A stretch of DNA of 64,000 nucleotides from Actinomycetota bacterium (GCA_019240215.1 JAFAYQ010000016.1:62001-126000); one strand, 5' to 3'. Shown: positions 46,125-54,903, counted from the first letter of the stretch. Notes: a model not told the origin generated them from the letters alone. Numbers and translations: made by a program.

Positions 46125-46973
46125 TCACAGCCCCCGCCGGCGGTCCCATCGGTCCTGCCGCCGGTCCATCCGGTCCTGCTGGCGATCCAGCGGCCGGCTG
46201 AGCAGCGCCGCCACCGCTGCCAGTGAGGCGCCGAGCAGCCCGCCGCCCGCACCCCGCCCCGCGCCGCCACTGCCCGCACCCCGCCCCGCGCCTCCGTTGC
46301 CCGCATCTCGCTCCGCGCCCTGATCACCCGTGACAGCAGATGCTGTCATCGAGGCGGGCTCCTGGTAACCGGTGGGCTCCTGGTGGCCGGCGTCCCCCCG
46401 GTAACCGGCGTATCCCCGGTAACCGGCAACCCCCCGGTGCTCACGCCGCACCCGCTGGGCCCGGCCAGCCAGCATCACGCTGCGGAACAGGCTCATGGCG
46501 ATCGACAGGAAGATGAACGCGTTGGTCAGGGCATCACCACTCAGGTGATTGGTGGCGACAAACTGCCCGACCTGGACCGGGAACTCGTGCTGGGAGCCGT
46601 AGGCGAACCAGAGCCGGGCCACGGTGAACACGATCCAGATGGCCGCATACCCAACCCCGGCGTGGGTGACCACCCGAGCCCGCGGCATCCGGTTCCGGAA
46701 CCACCGGCTGCGGAAGGCCGGGTCCCAGCCGATCTTCACGAACCAGGGAGTCATGCAGAACAGCCCGAGCAGGGCCCCGGCCAGCACTCCGGCTCCCTGC
46801 AGGAGCAGGTCATTGCGCCCGGTGGGCAGGCTGGTGAAGAAGAACGGCACGATGAGGATGACGGTGACGACCGGACGCAGGACCCGGAACAGGCCGACTT
46901 TCTTGCGGCCGAGGTCCGACTCCAGCACGACTCCGAGCAGCACCAGCTGCAGAATCACAACGTTGGTTGACAT
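46125..46973 (-). CDS. Five-helix membrane protein heading module 2, with repeat-rich tail
   Basis: 282 residues. The first about 170 are paralogous to the 43190-43753 protein, with the same order of five membrane segments (VVILQLVLLGVVLESDLGRK; VTVILIVPFFFTSLP; LLQGAGVLAGALLGLFCM; VGYAAIWIVFTVARLWFAYG; AFIFLSIAMSLFRSVMLAG). The cytoplasmic tail of about 110 residues is built from short repeats: YRGYAGYRGDAGHQEPTGYQ, GGAGRGAGSGGAGRGAGGG and DRQQDRMDRRQDRWDRRRGL. ATG 46973 with GGAG close upstream. Family not recognised; it heads the kinase/regulator pair. Confidence 0.8.
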   Translation of the reverse strand: MSTNVVILQLVLLGVVLESDLGRKKVGLFRVLRPVVTVILIVPFFFTSLPTGRNDLLLQGAGVLAGALLGLFCMTPWFVKIGWDPAFRSRWFRNRMPRARVVTHAGVGYAAIWIVFTVARLWFAYGSQHEFPVQVGQFVATNHLSGDALTNAFIFLSIAMSLFRSVMLAGRAQRVRREHRGVAGYRGYAGYRGDAGHQEPTGYQEPASMTASAVTGDQGAERDAGNGGAGRGAGSGGAGRGAGGGLLGASLAAVAALLSRPLDRQQDRMDRRQDRWDRRRGL

Positions 46974-47017
46974 GTCTCCACGGTCGCCGGAAACCGTGAA
47001 AAGCAGATCGGCCTACA

Positions 47018-47050
47018 GGTGGGTCACCGGGTTGAGATCACTCTCCACCC
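47018..47050 (-). promoter_or_regulatory. Conserved dyad region upstream of module 2
   Basis: On the minus strand: GGGTGGAGA (47050-47042), GTGA, TCTCAACCC (47037-47029), then CGGTGACCCACC ending at 47018, 45 bp before the ATG at 46973. It begins 5 bp after the upstream ABC ATPase gene ends. The same blocks precede module 1 with a longer spacer, so this is probably the binding site of one or both response regulators. Confidence 0.6.
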
Positions 47051-47055
47051 CCCGG

Positions 47056-47724
47056 TCAACCCACCGACACCCGCAGGTCCAAAACCCGGCTGCAGCGCTC
47101 AGCCACTTCAGGGTCGTGAGTCGCGAGCACCACCGCGCCCCCCTGGGTGGCGACATCCAGCATCCGCGCCAGCACCACCGCCCGGGCCGCCTGGTCGAGT
47201 TCGGCGGTCGGCTCGTCGGCGATCAGCAGCCGGGGGCGCCGGGCCAGCGCCCGCGCCACCGCCACCCGCTGCTGCTGGCCGCCGGACAGCTCCTCGACGA
47301 TCTGGCCGGCGTGCGGCCCGAGCCCGAGATCGTCCAGCGCGGTGGCCGCCGCCACCTGGGCCTCAGGGGCCGGCAGCCCGGCTGCCCGCACCGCCACCTC
47401 GATGTTCTCGGCCGCGGTGAGCAGTGAGACCAGGCCGTAGCCCTGCAGCACCATGGCCACTCCGGCCCGCGGCCCGGGCAAGCCGGTCAGCCGCTGGCCG
47501 CCCACGTAGACCTCACCGGCGGCCGGGGCGGTCAGCCCGGCCAGGATGGCCAGCAGGCTGGTCTTGCCCGACCCGGACGGCCCGGTGACGGCCACGCTCT
47601 CCCCGGCCGCCACGGCCAAGTCGACCTCGTCCAGGATGACCTGGCCCTCCCGCACGTAACGGAGGCCCCGGGCCTCCAGCACGTATCCCTCCGGCGCGGC
47701 CGGCCGCGCCTCCGCCTCAAGCAC
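47056..47724 (-). CDS. ABC transporter ATP-binding protein (LolD/MacB type)
   Basis: 222 residues, one ABC domain: Walker A GPSGSGKTSLL, Q-loop VLQGYGLVSLLTAAENIEVA, signature LSGGQQQRVAVARAL, Walker B LLIADEPTAELD, H-loop ATHDPEVAERC. The type usually works with FtsX-like permeases that move lipids, lipoproteins or peptides by mechanotransmission. Its start overlaps the end of the second ATPase gene by 8 bp. Together with that protein it probably forms a heterodimer on the permease encoded upstream. Confidence 0.93.
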   Translation of the reverse strand: MLEAEARPAAPEGYVLEARGLRYVREGQVILDEVDLAVAAGESVAVTGPSGSGKTSLLAILAGLTAPAAGEVYVGGQRLTGLPGPRAGVAMVLQGYGLVSLLTAAENIEVAVRAAGLPAPEAQVAAATALDDLGLGPHAGQIVEELSGGQQQRVAVARALARRPRLLIADEPTAELDQAARAVVLARMLDVATQGGAVVLATHDPEVAERCSRVLDLRVSVG

Positions 47725-48583
47725 GTTCGTCCTCCTCCGGCCGGGCCCGGTGCAGCTGAACGCCGTCCGCGGTCGGAACCGCCCGGATCAGCGTCCCCGG
47801 CGGCAGCGTGGTCTCCAGCACCTCGCTCGGCAGCTGGACCGAACCGTCCCTGGACACGACCAGGTACTCCTGTCCGGCCTGGCCCTCGGCCCCGACCCGC
47901 CCGTCGCGGATGGTGATCGTGCGGCGCAGCGAGTTGCCGACCACCGGGTCGTGGGTCACCATCACCACGGTGGTGCCCTCGCTCTCGTTGGCCGACCGGA
48001 TCAGGTCGATGACGGTGCTGGCCGACGTCCGGTCGAGCTGGCTGGTGGGCTCGTCGGCCAGCAGCAGCTGGGGCCGGTTGGCCAGCGCCACCGCCACCGC
48101 CAGCCGCTGCTGCTCGCCCCCGGACAGCCGGCCCGCCTGCCGGTGGGCGACCCGGCCCAGGCCCATCGCCTCGAGCAGCTCGTCCGTCCGGCGGCGGCTG
48201 GCCGCCCGTCCCGGGTGGGCGGGCCGCTGCGCGAACATGACGTTGCCGGCCGCCGTTTCGTTGGCCAGCAGGTTGCGCCCGGGGTTTTGCAGGACCACCC
48301 CCACGTCGTGCAGCCGCAGGTCGGCGGCGGACCGGCGGTTGAGGTCGTTGACCCGGCGGCCGCACACCTCGAGCCGCCCGGCCGTCGGCTTGAGCAGCCC
48401 GGCCAGCAGCCACAGCAGGGTCGACTTGCCCGCCCCGGACGGCCCCAGCAGGGCGACGGTGTCACCGGCCGGGACGGTCAGGTCGATGCCGCGCAGGGCG
48501 GTGACCTCCTGGCCGAGGGTGCCGTACACCTGCACCAGCCCCTCGCACCGCACAGTGTCTTCCGCTCGCTCCCGGACCGCCAT
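47717..48583 (-). CDS. ABC transporter ATP-binding protein with AbrB-like C-terminal extension
   Basis: 288 residues from ATG 48583. ABC domain: Walker A GPSGAGKSTLLWLLAG, Q-loop VVLQNPGRNLLANETAAGNV, signature LSGGEQQRLAVAVAL, Walker B LLLADEPTSQLD, H-loop VTHDPVVGN. After about residue 230 an extra domain follows: YLVVSRDGSVQLPSEVLETT and PPGTLIRAVPTADGVQLHRA. Its pattern resembles the swapped-hairpin AbrB/MazE fold (x-V-S-x-x-G-x-V-x-L-P-x-E-x-x-x ... PG ... DGVxLxR). The SD of the gene lies inside a hairpin (48586-48651). Confidence 0.9.
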   Translation of the reverse strand: MAVRERAEDTVRCEGLVQVYGTLGQEVTALRGIDLTVPAGDTVALLGPSGAGKSTLLWLLAGLLKPTAGRLEVCGRRVNDLNRRSAADLRLHDVGVVLQNPGRNLLANETAAGNVMFAQRPAHPGRAASRRRTDELLEAMGLGRVAHRQAGRLSGGEQQRLAVAVALANRPQLLLADEPTSQLDRTSASTVIDLIRSANESEGTTVVMVTHDPVVGNSLRRTITIRDGRVGAEGQAGQEYLVVSRDGSVQLPSEVLETTLPPGTLIRAVPTADGVQLHRARPEEDERA

Positions 48584-48585
48584 AA

Positions 48586-48651
48586 GGCGTTGCCTTCCCT
48601 CGTCGCGCCGCACTCGTTCCTCGCGCTGCGCTCCTCAGTCCAGGCAACGCC
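48586..48651 (-). promoter_or_regulatory. Hairpin enclosing the ribosome site of the ATPase gene
   Basis: On the minus strand, GGCGTTGCCT (48651-48642) is complementary to AGGCAACGCC (48595-48586), which lies 2 bases before the ATG at 48583 and covers the AAGG ribosome site. Folding would hide translation initiation. Confidence 0.5.
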
Positions 48652-48668
48652 GCGGTCCTCCCGCTCGC

Positions 48669-51600
48669 TCACGTCGGTGTCTCCCTCAGCTGGTCAAGGC
48701 TGACCCCCCGGATCAGCGTGCTGCTGGCCAGCCCGGCCGCCGCCGTCAGCACCACGATCGTCACCACCAGGGTCAGCGCCAGCGGCAGGGCGGGCGGGAC
48801 GTAGGACAGCAGCCCGGCGGGCGGCGCGGTGACGAACTCGGGCACGCTGCGCAGCGTCACCAGCGCCGCGATGGCGCCGATGACCGCCCCGACGACGATG
48901 CCGAACCCGAGCAGGAGCGCCAGCTCGGTCCGGACCGCCCGCCGCAGCGTCCGGAACGGCACCCCGGTGGCCGACAGTGCCGCGTACTCGTACCGGCGCC
49001 GCCGGGCCGACAGGTACAGGTCGAGGATGGCCGCCCCGGCCGCCAGCAGGGTGGCGGCGGCCGCGTCGGCCAGGAACAGCACGCTCGACAGGGCCGGCCC
49101 CTGGCGGGCGTAGGTGCTGGCTGTCTGGGCGGTGGTTTCCGAGCTGACCACGCTCACCCCGGCCGCCTGCAGCCGGGCCTCGATCGCGGACTGGGCGTCG
49201 CCCGCCAGCCACACCTGCTCGACGGTGGTGGAGGCCGCGGTCAGGCCGGCCGCCAGCTCGGCGTAGTGCCGGTCGACGATCACCCCGTTGTCGGGCGCGC
49301 CTGGTATCGCCACCGCCCGGTCGATGATCTGCAGGCCCAGCGACTTGCCGTCCAGCCCGACCCCGGTCGCCTGGGTCTGGCCCGGGCTGACCAGGCCGGA
49401 CGAGATCACCGCGGGCAACGGGTAGGGCCGGTTGACCGACGTGAGCACCGCGTCCTGAGCCGCCCGGGAGCTGAACGTCCAGGTCAGCCCGGCGTTGCCG
49501 GGCTGGATGGTGTCGGGCGGCGAGTCCTCCTGCCCGGGCCGCCAGTAGCTGGCGTCGGTCAGCGCGGCGGCCGGCCCGGCCGTCACCCAGTGACCGCCCT
49601 GGAGCTCCTGGATCGCGGTGATCGTGAGCGCGCCGCTGACCTGGCCCGGGCCGACGTACGACAGGCTCCCCGGACCGCTGCTGGGCGGGCTGAGGTCGAG
49701 GTCCTGCAGTACGCACGGGCAGCCGGTCAGCGGCCCGGTCAACGTGGCCGAGCCCCTGGCGGGCAGCGTGCCCAGGCTGACCGGTGAGGAACCGGTGGTG
49801 ACGTCGGCGGCCAGGGTCGCGCCGGCCGGATTGATCTTCTTGACCTGGACGGTGACCCGCATCGCGGAGCCCGACAGCGTGATCCCGGCCGGGGCGGGCG
49901 GGTCGAGCCGGTCCGCCAGGTCCTGCAGCGACGGCTGCCCGGGCTGGGCGTTCCAGGTCGCCACCTGGGCGAACCGCTGCGGGTCGACGGCCAGCACCGT
50001 CAGCCCGGCGCTGCCGCTGGACGTGCTGGTGTAGCTGTCGACGGCGGCCGCCTGGCGCCCGCTCGGGTCGGCGTTGCCGACCAGCGTGCTCAGGTTCTTC
50101 CCGGCCGGCACGCTGACCGTCAGCACGGTCGGGGCCCCCACCGTGGTGGCCGCGACCCGCTGCTGGTTGCGGTCGCCGACCGACCAGGCGCTGACCGCGA
50201 AGGTGGTCAGCGCGATGGCGGTGACCAGCACCATGACCGCCCGGACGCCGCTCGGCCGCCGGGCCACGTGCCGGATGGCCAGGAACGTGCCCAGGCCGCC
50301 GCCCTTTCCGGTGCGGGCGTAGGCGGCCCGGCAGCCGGCCGGCAGCAGCCGGGAGGCGATGACCGCGACCGCCAGCCCCAGCAGCCCCGGCACCAGCAGG
50401 ATGAGGGTGCCGGGCCGGGCCGAGCTGACCTGGCCGGAGAAGTACAGCTCGAGCAGCCCGGCCACCGCCGCGGTGGCCAGCACCGCGTCGACCGCCCAGC
50501 CGCGGCTGTTCATCCGCAGCCCCGACCGCCGCCATTCCTCCAGCACCGGCCGCCGCAGCGTCCGCCGGGCGGCCAGCCCGGCCGCCGCCAGCCCGCCCAG
50601 GGTCGCCGCCGCCGCGGCCCACCAGGCCAGCCCGGCCAGCTCGACCGGGGTCCCGGGCCGCAGCAGCAGGCGGCTCAGCAGCGCGGTGACCCCCCAGCCG
50701 GCCAGCACCCCGGCCGGCAGCGCCAGGATCAGCAGGATGATCGGCTCCGAGAGCCCGAACAGCGCCGTCGAGGCGGCCCCGCGTCCGCGCAGCTTGGCCA
50801 GCGCGATCTCGGCGCCCCGGCCTTCGACCGCGTCGGTCACGGCCAGGAACAGCAGCAGCAGGCACAGCGCCAGCAGCTGCAGGGTGATCAGCAGGATCGG
50901 GATGGCCAGCGCCGTCCAGCCCGACTGGACCGAGGTGAGGGTGGCGGGGATCGCGGTGCTGACCAGGATCTGGGCGTTGGCCAGGACGGGGTCCTGGCTG
51001 AAGGCGTTGATCGCCGTCCCCAGCTGGCCCACGTCGCCGCCGGTGACCCGGTCCGAGCGCAGCACCTCGTCCACGGTCGCGGTGCCCTGGGCCGAGGCCG
51101 GCCCGCTCTGGATGGTGGCCAGTGCGGTGAACATCGCCTGGATGGGCGACGCGTCGCGGGCGCTCTGCTGGGTGGCGCCCGGCGCGTTGCCGAACCAGTA
51201 GTCCTGGTTCGCGTTGGTCACCTGGTAGATCCCGGTGACGGTCAGCGCCGGCTCGCCGTCGAAGTGCAGCTGCTGCCCGGTGTGCCAGCCGGTCAGCTGG
51301 GCGGTGGAACGGCTGATGACGACCTGATTGGTCCCCGGGCACTTCCCGGCGATCCGCAGGTGCGCGCACACCGAGGTCCGCCAGACCAGCGGCGCCGAGG
51401 TGTTGTACACCGGCAGCGCCAGCGAGCCCTGCAGCTCCTGCACCGGCGGGCCGAACAGCCCGCGCCCGGCCAGGCCGCCGAGCGCGGTGTCCAGCCGCTG
51501 TTTCTGGGTCGCCGGCAGCTCGCCGAGCAGCCCGGTCAGCGCGCCGGTCTCGTCGGCCTCATAGCCCCGGGCGGTGACCGGCTGGGTGGCGATGGTGTCA

Positions 51601-51740
51601 CGCAGGATCGAGGTGCGGGCGGCCGAGTAGTAGATCGGGCCGGCCGCGGCCGCCGCCACCGCGACCAGCGCGACGATGAAGATGATGCCGGTGGTGCCCG
51701 CGCGCTGGATCAGCCCGCGCAGCCAGGACCGGCCGGTCAT
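48669..51740 (-). CDS. Large FtsX-type ABC transporter permease
   Basis: 1023 residues. One N-terminal membrane helix (TTGIIFIVALVAVAAAAAGP) is followed by an extracytoplasmic region (about 40-260), a first FtsX-like group of membrane helices (about 265-510, with GRGAEIALAKLRGRGAASTA, a typical post-helix motif), a second large extracytoplasmic region (about 520-880) and three C-terminal helices (VLFLADAAAATLLAAGAAIL; LLLGFGIVVGAVIGAIAALV; LALTLVVTIVVLTAAAGLAS). Two FtsX units in one chain plus two ATPases make a complete transporter. The ATG overlaps the pntB stop (ATGA), so it is coupled to the transhydrogenase genes. The substrate is unknown. Confidence 0.9.
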   Translation of the reverse strand: MTGRSWLRGLIQRAGTTGIIFIVALVAVAAAAAGPIYYSAARTSILRDTIATQPVTARGYEADETGALTGLLGELPATQKQRLDTALGGLAGRGLFGPPVQELQGSLALPVYNTSAPLVWRTSVCAHLRIAGKCPGTNQVVISRSTAQLTGWHTGQQLHFDGEPALTVTGIYQVTNANQDYWFGNAPGATQQSARDASPIQAMFTALATIQSGPASAQGTATVDEVLRSDRVTGGDVGQLGTAINAFSQDPVLANAQILVSTAIPATLTSVQSGWTALAIPILLITLQLLALCLLLLFLAVTDAVEGRGAEIALAKLRGRGAASTALFGLSEPIILLILALPAGVLAGWGVTALLSRLLLRPGTPVELAGLAWWAAAAATLGGLAAAGLAARRTLRRPVLEEWRRSGLRMNSRGWAVDAVLATAAVAGLLELYFSGQVSSARPGTLILLVPGLLGLAVAVIASRLLPAGCRAAYARTGKGGGLGTFLAIRHVARRPSGVRAVMVLVTAIALTTFAVSAWSVGDRNQQRVAATTVGAPTVLTVSVPAGKNLSTLVGNADPSGRQAAAVDSYTSTSSGSAGLTVLAVDPQRFAQVATWNAQPGQPSLQDLADRLDPPAPAGITLSGSAMRVTVQVKKINPAGATLAADVTTGSSPVSLGTLPARGSATLTGPLTGCPCVLQDLDLSPPSSGPGSLSYVGPGQVSGALTITAIQELQGGHWVTAGPAAALTDASYWRPGQEDSPPDTIQPGNAGLTWTFSSRAAQDAVLTSVNRPYPLPAVISSGLVSPGQTQATGVGLDGKSLGLQIIDRAVAIPGAPDNGVIVDRHYAELAAGLTAASTTVEQVWLAGDAQSAIEARLQAAGVSVVSSETTAQTASTYARQGPALSSVLFLADAAAATLLAAGAAILDLYLSARRRRYEYAALSATGVPFRTLRRAVRTELALLLGFGIVVGAVIGAIAALVTLRSVPEFVTAPPAGLLSYVPPALPLALTLVVTIVVLTAAAGLASSTLIRGVSLDQLRETPT

Positions 51741-53152
51741 CCAACCAGCGTCTTGACGGCAGCCGTGAGGTCGGCCAGGGCGGTCTTGGCGTCAGCGAAG
51801 TACATGCTGGTCTTGGTGTCGGTGTACAGCTCGTTGTCGATGCCGGCGTAGCCGGAGGCCATCGACCGCTTGATCACGATGACGCTCCGGGACTGGTCGA
51901 CGTCGAGGATCGGCATCCCGGAGATCGCGGTGCCAGCCCGGCGGGCGGCCGGGTTGGTGACATCGTTGGCTCCGATGACCAGGGAGACATCGGTGCGGGC
52001 GAACTCGGGGTTGATCTCTTCCATCTCCTTGAGCTGCGGGTAGGGCACGTTGGCCTCGGCCAGCAGCACGTTCATGTGGCCGGGCATCCGGCCGGCCACC
52101 GGGTGGATGGCGTAGCTGACCTCGATGCCGCGCTCCTCGAGCAGGCTGGCCAGCTCGGCCACCGCGTGCTGGGCCTGGGCGGCCGCCAGCCCGTAGCCGG
52201 GGACGATGACGACCTTACTGGCGTAAGCGAGCTGAATAGCGGCGTCATCGGCCTGGATCGACTTGACCTGGACGTCACCGCCGGGCCCGGCCGCCGCCAC
52301 CACGCTGTCGCCGGTCCCGAACCCGCCGATGATGATGTTGGCCAGCGACCGGTTCATGGCGTCGGCCATCAGCTTGGTCAAGATGCCGCCGGAGGCCCCG
52401 ACCAGGGCCCCGGCCACGATCAGGGCCCAGTTGCCGATCACGATGCCGGCCATCGCCACCGCGGTCCCGGTGAACGCGTTCAGCAGCGAGATCACCACCG
52501 GCATGTCGGCGCCGCCGATCGGCAGCACCATCATCACCCCGAACGCCAGCGACGCGAGCACCACGACCAGCAGGGCGGGCAGGCTGGCGGTGCCGAGCAT
52601 GAACGCGGCCGTGCCGATGATGACCACCCCGAGCGCGATGTTGATCAGCCGGCTGCCGCGGAAGATCACCGGCTGGCCGGTGATCACGCCCTGCAGCTTG
52701 CCGGCCGCGACGATCGAGCCGGACAGCGTGACCCCGCCGATGATCGCGTCCAGCAGGGTGGCCACCGTGGTGGTGCCCAGCACCCCGCCCGGCAGCCCCT
52801 CGACGTGGATGTAGTCGTAGATGCCGACCAGGGCGGCGGCCCCGCCGCCGACCGCGTTGAACATCGACACCAGCTGGGGCATGGCCGTCATCTGGACGGT
52901 CCGGGCCGAGTACAGCCCGAACGCCGAGCCCGCCAGCGCCCCGCAGATCAGCACGATCCAGCCGGCCGCGGTCACGGTGCCGTCGTGGATCAGCAGCACC
53001 AGCGTGGCCACCACCGCCACCACCATGCCGGCGGTCGACACCTGGTTGCCGCGCCGGGCGGTGGCGGGCGAGTTCATCAGGTGCAGGCCGATCACGAAGC
53101 AGGCCGCGGCCAGCACGTAGATCAGCTGGATGACGGCGGCGAAGCTGGTCAC
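51737..53152 (-). CDS. pntB: NAD(P) transhydrogenase subunit beta
   Basis: 471 residues. The membrane part of about nine helices (residues 1-260) is followed by the NADP(H)-binding domain III: KVVIVPGYGLAAAQAQHAVA, IHPVAGRMPGHMNVLLAEANVPY, VIGANDVTNPAAR, SVIVIKRSMASGYAGIDNEL and YFADAKTAL. It couples proton re-entry to hydride transfer from NADH to NADP+. GTG 53152 overlaps the stop of pntAB (GTGA). Confidence 0.96.
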   Translation of the reverse strand: MTSFAAVIQLIYVLAAACFVIGLHLMNSPATARRGNQVSTAGMVVAVVATLVLLIHDGTVTAAGWIVLICGALAGSAFGLYSARTVQMTAMPQLVSMFNAVGGGAAALVGIYDYIHVEGLPGGVLGTTTVATLLDAIIGGVTLSGSIVAAGKLQGVITGQPVIFRGSRLINIALGVVIIGTAAFMLGTASLPALLVVVLASLAFGVMMVLPIGGADMPVVISLLNAFTGTAVAMAGIVIGNWALIVAGALVGASGGILTKLMADAMNRSLANIIIGGFGTGDSVVAAAGPGGDVQVKSIQADDAAIQLAYASKVVIVPGYGLAAAQAQHAVAELASLLEERGIEVSYAIHPVAGRMPGHMNVLLAEANVPYPQLKEMEEINPEFARTDVSLVIGANDVTNPAARRAGTAISGMPILDVDQSRSVIVIKRSMASGYAGIDNELYTDTKTSMYFADAKTALADLTAAVKTLVG

Positions 53153-53520
53153 GCGGGCCTGCCGTTGGCCGCCGGGCGGTCGCGGTCGGAGGCCCCCACC
53201 GTGCCTACCGGGGCCTCCGGCGCCGGCTGTGGAGGAACCGTTTTACGGCGGAACATTTTCAGCATTCTCCCGGTCACCACGTAGCCGCCGACCACGTTGG
53301 CGGCGGCGAAGAACGCGGCCACGAAGGCCAGGATGTAACCGACCGCGTTGTCGGCCGTGACCCCGATCAGCAGCGCGCCCACCAGCACGATGCCGTGGAT
53401 GGAGTTGGCCGCCGACATCAGCGGGGTGTGCAGGGTGGCCGGGACCTTGCCGATGACCTCGACGCCGACCAGCAACGCCAGCACGAAGATGGTCAGGTCA
53501 GTTACCAGTGCCGTCGACAT
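53149..53520 (-). CDS. pntAB: NAD(P) transhydrogenase subunit alpha, membrane part
   Basis: 123 residues with three membrane helices (DLTIFVLALLVGVEVIGKVP, SIHGIVLVGALLIG, VGYILAFVAAFFAAANVVGG) and the conserved TPLMSAANSIHGI loop, followed by a polar Pro/Arg tail. It is the separately encoded membrane part of the alpha chain, as in three-gene transhydrogenases. It overlaps pntAA by 23 bp and pntB by 4 bp. Confidence 0.95.
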   Translation of the reverse strand: MSTALVTDLTIFVLALLVGVEVIGKVPATLHTPLMSAANSIHGIVLVGALLIGVTADNAVGYILAFVAAFFAAANVVGGYVVTGRMLKMFRRKTVPPQPAPEAPVGTVGASDRDRPAANGRPA

Positions 53521-54685
53521 CGGCCTCTCCGTCGCTCGTGGGGTCGCTCGGGGGCGCCAGCAGGGCCGCGGTGGCCTGCTGGACGACCTTGCCGTCGTGG
53601 GTGATGACCACGCCCGCCTGGATCTCGTCGCCGAGATCGACCGCCAGCGCGCCGTCGCTGATCATGTGCAGCAGCAACGACGACACGTTGCGCGAGTAGG
53701 CGTTGGAGGCGGCCGTCGGCACCTGGGCGGGCAGGTTGCCGGCGCCGATGATCGTGACCCCCTCGTCGGTCACGATCGTCTGGCCCGGCTGCGACCCGGC
53801 CACGTTGCCGCCGAGCGCGCTGGCCCCCATGTCGACCAGGACCGAGCCCGGCCCCATGGCCTTGAGCGCGTCCGCGGTGACCAGCTCCGGTGGCCGCCGC
53901 CCGGGCACCTGGGCGGTGGTGATGACGATGTCGTGCTTGGCGATGTGGCCGCTCAGCTCGTCCTGCTGGGCCCGCCGCTCCTCGTCGGTCAGCTGCCGGG
54001 CGTAGCCGCCTTCTCCAACAGCAGACACGGCCCCGGTCAGCTCGATGAAGGTGGCGCCGACCGACTCGACCTCGGTCTTGGTGGCCGGCCGCACGTCGTA
54101 CCCGCTGACGACGGCCCCCAGCCGCCGCGCGGTCCCGATGGCCTGCAACCCGGCCACGCCCGCGCCCAGCACCAGCAGCCGGGCCGGCCGGGCCGTTCCC
54201 GCCGCGGTGATCAGCAGCGGAAAGAACCGCCCGTAGGCCTCGGCCGCCACCAGCACCGCCTTGTAGCCGGCCACGTTGGCCTGCGAGCTGAGCGCGTCCA
54301 TCGGCTGCGCCCGCGACAGCGTCCGCGGCAGCCCGTCCAGGCTCACCGCGGTCACCCCGGCCGCGGCCAGCGCCTGCGCCAGCTCCGGATGGATCAGCGG
54401 CGCCAGCAGCCCGAACACCGCCTGCCCGGCTCGCAGCCGCCCCACCTGGCCCAGACTCGGCCGGGTGACGGTCAAAATGACGTCGGACTGCTCGTACAGC
54501 TCGGAGTCGCTGACCACGACCGCCCCGGCCGCGGCGTAGGCGCTGTCCGGGAACCAGGCGGCCTCGCCCGCGCCCGCCTCCACCAGCACCTCGGCCCCGG
54601 CCGCCTGCAGCTTGGGCACCGTCTCCGGCACCAGGGCCACCCGTCGTTCCCCGGGCGCATCCTCCTTGACGACACCAACCTTCAT
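53498..54685 (-). CDS. pntAA: NAD(P) transhydrogenase subunit alpha, NAD(H)-binding part
   Basis: 395 residues homologous to the soluble domain I and to alanine dehydrogenase: KVGVVKEDAPGERRVALVPE at the start, DALSSQANVAGYKAVL, LLVLGAGVAGLQAIGTARRL (Rossmann), the RQD-loop region, and PELVTADALKAMGPGSVLVDM. It binds NAD(H) and exchanges hydride with PntB. It is the first gene of the minus-strand operon. No strong ribosome site is visible before the ATG. Confidence 0.95.
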   Translation of the reverse strand: MKVGVVKEDAPGERRVALVPETVPKLQAAGAEVLVEAGAGEAAWFPDSAYAAAGAVVVSDSELYEQSDVILTVTRPSLGQVGRLRAGQAVFGLLAPLIHPELAQALAAAGVTAVSLDGLPRTLSRAQPMDALSSQANVAGYKAVLVAAEAYGRFFPLLITAAGTARPARLLVLGAGVAGLQAIGTARRLGAVVSGYDVRPATKTEVESVGATFIELTGAVSAVGEGGYARQLTDEERRAQQDELSGHIAKHDIVITTAQVPGRRPPELVTADALKAMGPGSVLVDMGASALGGNVAGSQPGQTIVTDEGVTIIGAGNLPAQVPTAASNAYSRNVSSLLLHMISDGALAVDLGDEIQAGVVITHDGKVVQQATAALLAPPSDPTSDGEADVDGTGN

Positions 54686-54903
54686 GCGGCCGACTCTAAG
54701 CCCGCGAAGTAACAGTTCGACAGAGAGCCCCCACGCCGAGCCACCCTCTTATCTCCCGTGACCGGCCGCACCCCGCCGTACTCCGCCCCCCGCTCCGGTA
54801 CCGCCCCCGCTCACCCCGCGCCGCCCTCACCGGCCCGGGTTCACATCTCGCGGTCCGGGGCGGACCATGGAGAGCGGACAGTTTCCGGCCGCGGGAGGCC
54901 AGG

